Origin: Clostridiales bacterium Firm_16
Lineage (GTDB): Bacteria; Bacillota; Clostridia; Saccharofermentanales; Saccharofermentanaceae
Direction of reading: 5' to 3'
Length of the DNA stretch: 64,000 bases
NCBI GenBank assembly: GCA_001604185.1
Contig: LVAV01000043.1
Span: forward strand, 1-64,000
Of this stretch, positions 1 to 6,796 are shown piece by piece (the first letter of the stretch is position 1; every line of letters starts with the position of its first letter). Below the pieces are notes generated by a model. The model made no database searches and was not told the origin of the DNA. It saw only the letters and a list, made by a program, of their open reading frames with translations. A program made the translations under genes and the position numbers.

Positions 1-24
1 AAGTAGCACATAGGAGGTGTTTAC

Positions 25-222
25 ATGGCAAAGTGTGAGATCTGTCAGAAAGATACTCATTTCGGCAGAAAGATCAGCATCACGCGTTCACAGGTTTCCC
101 GTCGTGCGTTGACACAGCAGCAGCCGAACGTTCGTAACGTTAAGGTAGTTGTTGATGGCACCCCTAAGACTATGCATGTTTGTACGCGTTGCCTGCGTTC
201 CGGTGCAGTAGAAAGAGCGTAA
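25..222 (+). CDS. rpmB: 50S ribosomal protein L28
   Basis: This 65-residue protein is bacterial L28, a late-assembling protein of the large ribosomal subunit. It starts MAKCEICQKD and carries two CxxC pairs (CEIC near residue 4 and CTRC near residue 53), the zinc-binding form of L28. The ATG is preceded by a strong Shine-Dalgarno site (AGGAGG at 12-17). It stands alone, followed by a clear terminator, so it is probably a single-gene transcript or the end of an operon that begins before the window. Length and sequence are normal for the family, so identity is firm. Confidence 0.97.
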   Translation: MAKCEICQKDTHFGRKISITRSQVSRRALTQQQPNVRNVKVVVDGTPKTMHVCTRCLRSGAVERA

Positions 223-256
223 TTTCTTCTCCACCTGATGAGTTAATGAGAATTAT

Positions 257-286
257 CCCGCTTCTTTTGAAGGAGCGGGTTTTTTC
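257..286 (+). terminator. Rho-independent terminator after rpmB
   Basis: A ten-pair stem (cccgcttctt at 257-266 with aaggagcggg at 270-279, one G-T pair) closes a three-base loop and is followed directly by six T residues. It ends the rpmB transcript before the promoter of the next gene. Confidence 0.9.
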
Positions 287-343
287 ATGCCTATATTAGT
301 GAATAATAAACCAGCCGTTCAATTCCCAGCCGCGAATCTAGGG

Positions 344-365
344 TATAATTTGATAGAAGTTCTAT
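344..365 (+). promoter_or_regulatory. Probable promoter -10 box and start-proximal hairpin of the GNAT-AKR gene
   Basis: A perfect TATAAT lies at 344-349, with only a weak -35 candidate (TTCAAT near 318). A small stem (atagA...Tctat, 353-365) falls where transcription should begin. AAGGAG at 367-372 is the ribosome site for the ATG at 380. Confidence 0.55.
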
Positions 366-379
366 TAAGGAGTGCGCTT

Positions 380-1756
380 ATGAAAAACCCGATTATTGAG
401 ACTGATAGATTGATCCTTCGTCCGCTTTCTCTTGAGGATGCCCAGACGGTGTTCGATACCTGGGCTTCTGATCCGGAAGTGGCTAAATATATGCGCTACT
501 ACACGCACAAGTCCGTAGAGACCACGAAGGAGTGGCTGGAGCATACCGTCTCCAACGAATACAGTGATACGGATTATGACTGGGGTTTTATCCTCAAGGA
601 GACCGGTGAACTCATCGGTTCCGGCGGTCTTTACTATGACGACGAAGACGGCATGTTCGAGATCGGATACAACTTCGCCAAGGCGCAGTGGGGCAAGGGT
701 CTTGCTACTGAGGCAGCCCGCGCGATGCTCGATTTCGGAAGAAACACGCTTCACCAGACACAGTTCCGCGGACGCCACGATGTCCGAAACACTACTTCCG
801 GCAACGTCATGAAGAAGTGCGGATTCGTCTATGAGGGCGACTGCATCGACCATATGCTCGAAGACGGCGCAGAGAGAAAAGTCAGCATGTATCGTCTGTC
901 TACACCGGAAGAACCGAAGAATTTCAAGCTCAGCAACGGCATCGAGATCCCGCCGGTAGGTTACGGTTCCTACAGATCTACCCTCAACGACGGTAAAGCA
1001 CCGATCCTTAAGGCACTGGAACTGGGCTACCGCTATATCGATACTGCTTCTTTCTATAAGAATGAGGAAGAGATCGGTGAAGCCATCAAGGAAAGCGGCA
1101 TTCCCCGTTCCGAGATCTTCCTGGCAACCAAGATGTGGCCTTCGGAGATGGGCTACGAAGAGACGAAGGAAGCTTTCGATCGTTCCTGCAGCAAGCTGCA
1201 GACCGACTACATCGATCTGTATCTGATCCACTGGCCGAAGAAGAATCCTCAGGATCTGCAGTGGCGTCAGAGTATCCGTGATACATGGCGTGCCATGGAG
1301 GAACTGTATAAAGAGGGCAAATGCCGTGCCATCGGTGTATGTAACTTCCAGCCCCATCACCTTCAGGTGATCCTGGATAACTGTGAGATCAAGCCGATGG
1401 TCGACCAGCTCGAACTGCATGTGGGATACCTGCAGCAGTATACTCTGGACTTCTGCAGAAAACACGATATTATTCCCCAGGCCTGGAGCCCGCTGGGCAG
1501 AATGTATTTCTCGGAAGAACCTTGTCTGCAGAAGATGGCCAAGCAATATGGCCGTCCGGTATCCCAGCTTCTTCTCCGCTTCCTCAATCAGTCCGGGATC
1601 CAGATCATTCCGAAGAGTACACACGAGGAGCGCATGAAAGAAAACATGGATATTTTCGGCTTCACCATCAACGAAGAAGACATGCATTTCCTGTCCGTTC
1701 TTCCGCAGATATTCTTCTCTAAGGAGTTCCCGGACTGGGCAACTCGTTGTGAGTGA
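380..1756 (+). CDS. GNAT acetyltransferase fused to an aldo/keto reductase
   Basis: One 458-residue polypeptide joins two enzymes. Residues 1-173 are a RimJ/RimL-type GNAT N-acetyltransferase: the start resembles IETDRLILRPL, and the acetyl-CoA pyrophosphate loop is QWGKGLAT at 103-110. Residues 180-458 are an aldo/keto reductase (TIM barrel, NADPH-dependent) with the full catalytic tetrad Asp221, Tyr226, Lys251 and His284 (GYRYIDTA, SFYKNE, ATKMW, LIHWP). The start at 380 is chosen because AAGGAG precedes it and the GNAT fold begins there; an upstream ATG at 287 lies on the rpmB terminator. Both active sites look intact. The substrate cannot be told. The linker is short (about STPEEPKNF) with no frameshift visible, so this looks like a true fusion. 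It is a single transcription unit. Confidence 0.88.
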   Translation: MKNPIIETDRLILRPLSLEDAQTVFDTWASDPEVAKYMRYYTHKSVETTKEWLEHTVSNEYSDTDYDWGFILKETGELIGSGGLYYDDEDGMFEIGYNFAKAQWGKGLATEAARAMLDFGRNTLHQTQFRGRHDVRNTTSGNVMKKCGFVYEGDCIDHMLEDGAERKVSMYRLSTPEEPKNFKLSNGIEIPPVGYGSYRSTLNDGKAPILKALELGYRYIDTASFYKNEEEIGEAIKESGIPRSEIFLATKMWPSEMGYEETKEAFDRSCSKLQTDYIDLYLIHWPKKNPQDLQWRQSIRDTWRAMEELYKEGKCRAIGVCNFQPHHLQVILDNCEIKPMVDQLELHVGYLQQYTLDFCRKHDIIPQAWSPLGRMYFSEEPCLQKMAKQYGRPVSQLLLRFLNQSGIQIIPKSTHEERMKENMDIFGFTINEEDMHFLSVLPQIFFSKEFPDWATRCE

Positions 1757-1808
1757 AATGAAGCCTCCGAAGGCGTGGAGAACGGTTCACAAATCAGAGC
1801 TTTTGCGG

Positions 1809-1814
1809 TATAGT
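1809..1814 (+). promoter_or_regulatory. Probable -10 box of the trkA-trkH operon
   Basis: TATAGT at 1809-1814 lies 28 bases before the trkA start in the only gap upstream of this pair. No good -35 box is visible. A G-rich stretch (gtgggggtag) precedes the ATG in place of a standard ribosome site. Confidence 0.4.
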
Positions 1815-1842
1815 AAACAGTAGTATTTGTGGGGGTAGTGCC

Positions 1843-3234
1843 ATGTTTGCAAATCTGCTGCACAACGTTTCGAAAAGCCTGAAGATCATCATTGTCGGCA
1901 ACGGCAAAGTTGGTCATACGCTTGTCGAACAGTTGAGTAAGGAAGGCAACAATATTACCGTGATCGAGAAAGATGCCACGGTCATCGCGGATCTGGATTC
2001 GCAGTTCGACGTCATCACCATCAAGGGGAATGGCGCGAGTTACAATACCCTCAAGGAGGCGGGCGTAGAAACGGCAGATCTGGTCATCGCCGTGACAGGT
2101 TCCGACGAGCTGAATCTTCTCTGCTGTACCATTGCCAAGCAGTTCAGTTCCTGTGCCGCTATCGCCCGTGTACGTACCCCGGATTACAGCCAGGAAGTCG
2201 GCTATCTGCGTGATAAGCTCGGTCTGGCCATGATCATCAACCCGGAACTGGAATCTGCCAGAGAGATGGCGCGTATCCTCTATCTTCCGACGGCACTGCA
2301 GGTCAATACTTTTGCCCACGGACAGGCGGAGATGATCAAGTTCAAGATCCCGTCCGGTAATACTCTGGACCAGATGACCATCGCGAATCTGGGTCGTCAT
2401 ATCACCAACAATATCCTCATCTGCGGTGTCGAGAGAAAGGGCGAGGTGTATATCCCTTCCGGTAGTTTCTGTCTGGAAGCGGACGATACTATTTATTTCG
2501 CCGCGACCCGTAATGAGGCAAGAAAATTCCTCAAGAACATCGGTGTATTTACCAAGCAGGTCAAGAATGCCATGATCGTCGGCGGCGGTCTGTCCTCCTT
2601 CTATCTGGCGAATGAACTGCTTCATGCCGGTGTGGATGTTAGTATCCTGGAGACTTCTCTGGAACGGTGCAATGAATTGTCCACCATGCTTCCGGAAGCC
2701 ACCATCATCAATGCGGATGCCTCTTCCCAGGAGGGGTTGATGTCCGCAGGTCTCACAAATATGGAAGCCTTCGTTCCGCTTACGGGTATCGACGAGGAGA
2801 ACGTACTTCTTACCCTGTATGCGAAGCGTGTTTCCAAGGCAAAAGTTATCACGAAGATCAACCGGATCAATTTCTCCGAGGTCATCGCGGATCTGGATCT
2901 GGGAAGTGTCGTATACCCGAAGCTGATCACGTCGGAAGCGATCATTGCATACGCACGTGCTTTGCGCGCGTCCCGAAGCAGTGAAATCGAGACGTTGTAT
3001 CACCTTTTCGATTCGAAGGCAGAGGCCATCGAATTCCGTATCAAGGAAGCTTCTCCTGTCGTCGGCAAGGAACTTCGTGAGCTGTCTTTGAAGGACAATC
3101 TTCTGATTGCCTTCATCAACCGCAGAGGCAAGATCATTATCCCGTCCGGTTCGGACACCATCGAGATCGGCGACTCTGTCATGATCGTAACCACCCATAC
3201 CGGATTCAACGAAATCCGTGATATCTTGAAGTAA
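1843..3234 (+). CDS. trkA: Trk potassium uptake regulatory subunit TrkA
   Basis: This 463-residue cytoplasmic protein gates the TrkH potassium channel in response to NAD(H)/nucleotides. It has the duplicated TrkA layout: an N-terminal Rossmann domain with the nucleotide loop GNGKVG (19-24), a TrkA_C ligand domain, a second Rossmann domain starting near MIVGGGLSSF (about 245), and a second TrkA_C domain ending with a typical GDSVMIVTT strand. Length matches the family (about 450-460). trkH starts 26 bases downstream, so the two are surely co-transcribed. The first dozen residues precede the fold, so a slightly later start is possible. Confidence 0.95.
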   Translation: MFANLLHNVSKSLKIIIVGNGKVGHTLVEQLSKEGNNITVIEKDATVIADLDSQFDVITIKGNGASYNTLKEAGVETADLVIAVTGSDELNLLCCTIAKQFSSCAAIARVRTPDYSQEVGYLRDKLGLAMIINPELESAREMARILYLPTALQVNTFAHGQAEMIKFKIPSGNTLDQMTIANLGRHITNNILICGVERKGEVYIPSGSFCLEADDTIYFAATRNEARKFLKNIGVFTKQVKNAMIVGGGLSSFYLANELLHAGVDVSILETSLERCNELSTMLPEATIINADASSQEGLMSAGLTNMEAFVPLTGIDEENVLLTLYAKRVSKAKVITKINRINFSEVIADLDLGSVVYPKLITSEAIIAYARALRASRSSEIETLYHLFDSKAEAIEFRIKEASPVVGKELRELSLKDNLLIAFINRRGKIIIPSGSDTIEIGDSVMIVTTHTGFNEIRDILK

Positions 3235-3260
3235 TCGACCACACAAGGAGCCGACTTATC

Positions 3261-4724
3261 ATGAATTATCCCATGATCATCAACATACTCGGACATGTCC
3301 TTCGTATCGAAGGCATCATGATGTTGTTGCCTGCTCTGGTGGGTCTGGTGTATCAGGAAAGCACCGGCTGGGTGTTCCTGGTCATGGCCGTGGGGTTGTT
3401 CCTGCTCGGCTTCCTGCTGTCCTTCAAGAAACCGAAGAATTCCACGATCTATCTCAAGGAAGGCTGTGTGGTTACCGCTCTCTCCTGGGTCCTGATGAGT
3501 TTCTTCGGTGCGCTTCCCTTCTACTACACTCAGGAGATTCCGTCCCTGGTTGACGCGTTCTTCGAGACGGTATCCGGTTTTACCACTACCGGTGCCAGCA
3601 TCATGCCCAACGTAGAGATCCTGTGTCATGCGTCCCAGTTCTGGAGATGTTTCACTCACTGGATCGGCGGCATGGGTGTTCTGGTCTTCCTTCTGGCCGT
3701 CATTCCCATGAGCGGCGGATCAAATATCAACCTGATGCGCGCAGAGAGCCCGGGGCCTTCTGTCGGAAAACTCGTTCCGAAAATGCGTCAGACGGCGCGC
3801 CTTCTCTATCTGATCTACTTTACGCTCACCGCCACGGAAGTGCTTTTCCTGGTGATCGGAAAGATGCCGATCTTCGACAGTATCTGTAGTTCCTTTGGTA
3901 CGGCAGGTACCGGTGGTTTCGGTGTCAAGGCAGACAGTATGGCCAGCCAGACCCCGTATATCCAGTGGGTCATCACCATATTCATGGTGCTCTTCGGCAT
4001 CAATTTCAACTTCTATTTCTTCCTGCTTTATAAGTACTTCAAGAAGGCGTTCCGCATGAGCGAGGTACGGGTCTACCTGGCCATCATCCTCGGTTCCATC
4101 GCCGTGATCACCTTCAATATCCTGCACATATTCGGAAACCTGGCGACTTCTTTCCGTCACGCCAGTTTCCAGGTAGCGTCCATCATTACCACCACAGGAT
4201 TTGCTTCCACTGACTTCGACATCTGGCCGGAGACCAGCCGTGCACTTCTGGTGATCCTGATGTTCGTCGGCGCCTGTGCAGGAAGTACCGGCGGTGGTAT
4301 CAAGGTATCCCGTTTCATCATCCTGGTGAAGACCCTTGGTAAAGAACTGAAATCCTATGTTCATCCGAAGTCTGTGACCAAGATCACCATGGACGGAAGT
4401 CCGGTAGAACATGAGGTAGTACGTTCCGTAAACGTATATATCATTACCTTCCTCATTATCTTCACCACATCCTTCCTTCTCGTCTCTCTGGATAACAAGG
4501 GATTGATCACCTCCTTCTCTGCAGTGGCGGCTACCATCAACAACATCGGACCGGGTCTCGAACTGGTTGGTCCGACCCAGAATTTCGCTCACTTCTCCGT
4601 GCTGTCCAAGTTCGTCATGATCTTCGATATGCTGGCCGGAAGACTGGAACTTTTCCCGATGCTGATGCTGTTCCATCCGAAGCTTTATATCACGAAACCG
4701 CTGCTTTCCAAGAAAGTCAAATAA
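3261..4724 (+). CDS. trkH: Trk potassium uptake channel subunit TrkH
   Basis: This 487-residue integral membrane protein is the potassium-conducting subunit. It shows the four-fold repeated pore architecture of the TrkH/KtrB superfamily: pore loops with glycine-rich filters at GFTTTGAS, GTAGTGGFG, TTTGFAS and NNIGPG, each between hydrophobic segments. The loop motif GGMGVLVF and the positively charged SWVLMSFFGALPF region are also typical. AAGGAG lies before the ATG (3246-3251). It partners TrkA directly upstream. Nothing follows in the operon. Family assignment is secure. Confidence 0.95.
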   Translation: MNYPMIINILGHVLRIEGIMMLLPALVGLVYQESTGWVFLVMAVGLFLLGFLLSFKKPKNSTIYLKEGCVVTALSWVLMSFFGALPFYYTQEIPSLVDAFFETVSGFTTTGASIMPNVEILCHASQFWRCFTHWIGGMGVLVFLLAVIPMSGGSNINLMRAESPGPSVGKLVPKMRQTARLLYLIYFTLTATEVLFLVIGKMPIFDSICSSFGTAGTGGFGVKADSMASQTPYIQWVITIFMVLFGINFNFYFFLLYKYFKKAFRMSEVRVYLAIILGSIAVITFNILHIFGNLATSFRHASFQVASIITTTGFASTDFDIWPETSRALLVILMFVGACAGSTGGGIKVSRFIILVKTLGKELKSYVHPKSVTKITMDGSPVEHEVVRSVNVYIITFLIIFTTSFLLVSLDNKGLITSFSAVAATINNIGPGLELVGPTQNFAHFSVLSKFVMIFDMLAGRLELFPMLMLFHPKLYITKPLLSKKVK

Positions 4725-4779
4725 ATCACTTTTCCTTCCAAAATTCCGCAGCTTACTAGTTATCCATTTCTTTTCATGG

Positions 4780-4814
4780 TATGCTAAAGGTACATGTAAA
4801 CGTGCTTTGCGCAC
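4780..4814 (+). promoter_or_regulatory. Putative promoter and 5' hairpin before the small unknown gene
   Basis: A -10-like TATGCT lies at 4780-4785 in the 120-base gap after trkH. About 16 bases later a small hairpin, GTGC-tttgc-GCAC (4802-4814), falls in the predicted 5' leader. No convincing -35 box is seen. Confidence 0.35.
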
Positions 4815-4846
4815 CTGATTCTTTATGAATAGAAATGGAGGGAAAT

Positions 4847-5317
4847 ATGGGTTTTCTGGATAAATTATTGAACAATGCCGCCAAGAAAGCGATCAGTGAT
4901 GCTATCGATTCCGTTACCGGCAGCAACACAAGTAATACCTCGGTACCGGTATCTCAGCCTCAGGCTGCACCGTCACCGATCCCGCAAGAGACCTCGTACG
5001 AAGACGATCGTACCATCGAGCAGAAACTGGATGCGATCCTTGCTTCTGAGTTTCCTTCTTATCAGGTGCAGAAGAAAGTGGATCCGAGATCCATGGGCGC
5101 TGTCGGTAAGAGTCTGATCCCCTTCGATTATGTGATCTCTCAGAACGGCAGCATCAAGCTGGTCATCATGACTCCGGGAAACAATACCTGTGCTTCCCGC
5201 GGATATCGTTTCACGAAGGAGTTTGCCGTTCAGAGCAACATCACTCTGATCAATTTCCTCTGGTATTCACTGAATGAGGAAAGCTATATCATAGGTCGTC
5301 TGCATCAGTATCTCTGA
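4847..5317 (+). CDS. Unknown 156-residue protein beside the reverse transcriptase
   Basis: I do not recognise this protein. The start is placed at the ATG preceded by GGAGGG (4837-4842); an in-frame ATG at 4835 overlaps that site. Residues 1-26 can form an amphipathic helix (MGFLDKLLNNAAKKAI). A Ser/Pro/Gln-rich flexible linker follows (about 27-55). Residues 60-156 look like a compact alpha/beta domain with the segments FPSYQVQKKVDP, IPFDYVISQNGSIKLVIM and a Tyr/Leu-rich C-terminus. There is no signal peptide or membrane span. The N-terminal helix-linker-globular layout is common in small Clostridia proteins of unknown role. Its stop codon lies inside a palindrome leading into the RT-associated RNA, so a link to the RT is possible but unproven. 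Confidence 0.7.
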   Translation: MGFLDKLLNNAAKKAISDAIDSVTGSNTSNTSVPVSQPQAAPSPIPQETSYEDDRTIEQKLDAILASEFPSYQVQKKVDPRSMGAVGKSLIPFDYVISQNGSIKLVIMTPGNNTCASRGYRFTKEFAVQSNITLINFLWYSLNEESYIIGRLHQYL

Positions 5318-5320
5318 TGC
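5302..5320. repeat. Perfect palindrome over the stop codon before the RT-associated RNA
   Basis: GCATCAG-tatct-CTGATGC (5302-5320) is a seven-base perfect inverted repeat that contains the TGA stop (5315-5317) of the small unknown gene. It has no T-run, so it is a poor terminator. It sits 17-23 bases upstream of a -10-like TATAGA (5325-5330), so it could be an operator, or the 5' end of the structured RNA region. Confidence 0.6.
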
Positions 5321-5329
5321 GCGATATAG

Positions 5330-5478
5330 AAAGAAGAGAAATGCGTTTTCGCACCTGCGGTGGATCAAGCCCGCGCTTTCTCGGAAGATTGACTTCCGGA
5401 TTTTGCAGGTAATCGGTGCGGGTACAGATCCGGTAACACAAGCAATGCTTGTTTCAAAGCTGTTTCTCTTCTTTTTTT
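5330..5478 (+). ncRNA. Candidate structured non-coding RNA upstream of the reverse transcriptase
   Basis: This stretch has no open frame but folds well by eye. P1 is a perfect 12-bp stem closing the element (aaagaagagaaa 5330-5341 with tttctcttcttt 5463-5474), and a run of seven T residues ends at 5478, so P1 also works as a terminator. Inside are a tetraloop hairpin TGCG-TTTT-CGCA (5342-5353); a two-part helix (ggatc 5362-5366 with gatcc 5427-5431; cccgc 5370-5374 with gcggg 5418-5422) that holds a hairpin cggaag/cttccg (5382-5398); and a hairpin acaagc/gcttgt (5438-5452). cctgc (5354-5358) can also pair with gcagg (5405-5409), which would make a pseudoknot. An RNA directly 5' of an RT is the layout of retrons and of several RT-associated RNA motifs. 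Folding was done by hand; no homology search was possible. Confidence 0.72.
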
Positions 5479-5492
5479 ATGCAATCAATCAG

Positions 5493-5548
5493 GCAGGTCA
5501 GGCCGTGCTTCGCACAGGAAAGTCCTGCGGAAAGGACCCGATCCGGCG
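5493..5548 (+). promoter_or_regulatory. Structured leader immediately before the RT start codon
   Basis: The RT leader can fold in two competing ways. One has an outer stem gcagg (5493-5497) with cctgc (5524-5528) around an inner hairpin GTGC-ttc-GCAC (5505-5515). The other is gtcc (5522-5525) with ggac (5534-5537), which would hold the only ribosome-site-like sequence (aaaggac). This suggests translation control or continuation of the upstream RNA element. The start codon at 5549 otherwise has a weak, distant ribosome site. Confidence 0.45.
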
Positions 5549-6796
5549 ATGACAGGTATTCTGGAAGCGCTTCAATACGAGGAGACCTGGAAGGAGTTTA
5601 TGGACTATAAACTTTCGGGCCACTATGTCTCCCGTCATGAGAAACAACAGCTGGCGGACTATGTCGAGCAGCGCAGGTATCTCCCCATAGCGCAGGCGCT
5701 TGTGGCCGGGGACTACTGCTTCGCACCGCCTGTGAAGCGTACCATCAACAAGAGCGGCACAGCGAAGAAGCGTGTGGTCTATACCTTCTCCGATGACGAG
5801 AACCTGTTTCTGAAGTGTCTGGGATATCTGCTCTACCGGTATGACCCGAAGCTGTCGTGCAAGTGTTTTTCCTTCCGAAAATCCTTATCTGCCAGAGATG
5901 CCATCTTCGCCATCTTGTCCCAGAAAGACCGGGACGAGTTGTACTGTTTCAAGGCCGATATCTCCAACTACTTTAATTCCATTCCGGAAGAGAAACTGGT
6001 AGAAGTGCTGGAGGAACTGATCGACGACGATCCGAAGCTTATGTGGTTTCTCCGCTGCCTTCTTCTCAGTAGAAAGAGTCTGCTGGAAGACGGGACCGAG
6101 ATCACCGAATCGCGGGGCGCTATGGCCGGGATCCCCGTCTCCCCGTTCTTCGCCAATGTCTATCTGCTTTCTATGGACAAGTATTTCGAGGAACAGGATG
6201 TGCCCTACTTCCGCTATTCTGACGATATCCTGATCTTCGCAAGATCCCGGGAAGAACTGGATGCCCGGATCGCGGAGTTCAAGTCTCAAGTCGCGGCAAA
6301 ATGTCTCGCCCTCAATCCGAAGAAGATGTCCGTTTCCGAACCCTCGCAGCCATGGGAATTCCTGGGCTTCTGCTACCATCAGGGTCAGGTGGACATATCC
6401 CGCGTCACGAAGGATAAACTCAAAGGCAAGATCCGCAGAAAAGCCAAAGCTCTTCTGCGCTGGAAGACGAAGAACGACGCCGAGTTCGAACGGGCCGGCC
6501 GCGCCCTGATCCGCACCTTCAACCGGAAGTTCTATAACGAGAAACACGAAGACTGCTTCACATGGAGCCGATGGTTTTTCCCCGTTATAACCACCGATAA
6601 GAGCCTCTCCGAACTGGATGCCTATCTTATCGAATATGTACGCTACCTCTTCCAGGGAAGGCATTTTAAGGGGAATTACAGGGTCACCTATGACGATATC
6701 AAGAAACTGGGGTTCCGAAGCCTGCGGCACGAGTACTATATCAGTCGCAAGAAACCGGATCTCGAGGTCAAGAGAATACACGACGCACTTCAATAA
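5549..6796 (+). CDS. Reverse transcriptase of unassigned (group II-like) type
   Basis: This 415-residue protein has the core motifs of an RNA-directed DNA polymerase: KKRVVYTFSDDE (about 73-84, motifs 1-2), KADISNYFNSI with catalytic Asp137, GIPVSPFFANVYL (194-206, motif 4), YFRYSDDILIF with the catalytic Asp pair 225-226, LALNPKKM and EFLGF (260-264). The thumb-like C-terminus (about 270-415) carries conserved Trp/Tyr positions but no HNH, zinc-finger or protease domain. It lacks the retron NAxxH/VTG motifs and the DGR SQ signature, and motif 4 lacks the PQG of most group II intron RTs. It therefore looks like a group II-like or 'unknown group' RT. It follows a structured RNA and ends convergently overlapping the next gene by 29 bases. 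Target and product are unknown; a role in phage defence or in copying the upstream RNA is only inference. Confidence 0.9.
   Translation: MTGILEALQYEETWKEFMDYKLSGHYVSRHEKQQLADYVEQRRYLPIAQALVAGDYCFAPPVKRTINKSGTAKKRVVYTFSDDENLFLKCLGYLLYRYDPKLSCKCFSFRKSLSARDAIFAILSQKDRDELYCFKADISNYFNSIPEEKLVEVLEELIDDDPKLMWFLRCLLLSRKSLLEDGTEITESRGAMAGIPVSPFFANVYLLSMDKYFEEQDVPYFRYSDDILIFARSREELDARIAEFKSQVAAKCLALNPKKMSVSEPSQPWEFLGFCYHQGQVDISRVTKDKLKGKIRRKAKALLRWKTKNDAEFERAGRALIRTFNRKFYNEKHEDCFTWSRWFFPVITTDKSLSELDAYLIEYVRYLFQGRHFKGNYRVTYDDIKKLGFRSLRHEYYISRKKPDLEVKRIHDALQ

Noticed and set aside
287-379. Upstream start for the GNAT-AKR gene at 287
   Set aside because: The codons lie on the rpmB terminator and promoter, without a ribosome site; the ATG at 380 has AAGGAG and begins the domain.
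1588-3246. Long antisense frame over trkA and the AKR domain
   Set aside because: It runs through two recognised genes on the other strand, and its product is low-complexity with no known domain.
5515-5525. AGGAAAGTCC before the RT resembles the conserved P4 sequence of RNase P RNA
   Set aside because: None of the other RNase P segments are present, and the RT coding frame starts 24 bases later, so the match is short and probably chance.
5330-6796. Retron
   Set aside because: The closing stem resembles retron a1/a2 repeats, but the RT lacks the NAxxH and VTG motifs and has a group II-like thumb region.
5330-6796. Diversity-generating retroelement
   Set aside because: No template/variable repeat pair was seen in the window, no accessory gene of that type, and motif 4 lacks the SQ signature.
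5318-6796. Group II intron
   Set aside because: No domain V or VI hairpin with the usual AGC/bulge is visible after the RT, no maturase-endonuclease tail is present, and the RT stop runs directly into a convergent gene.
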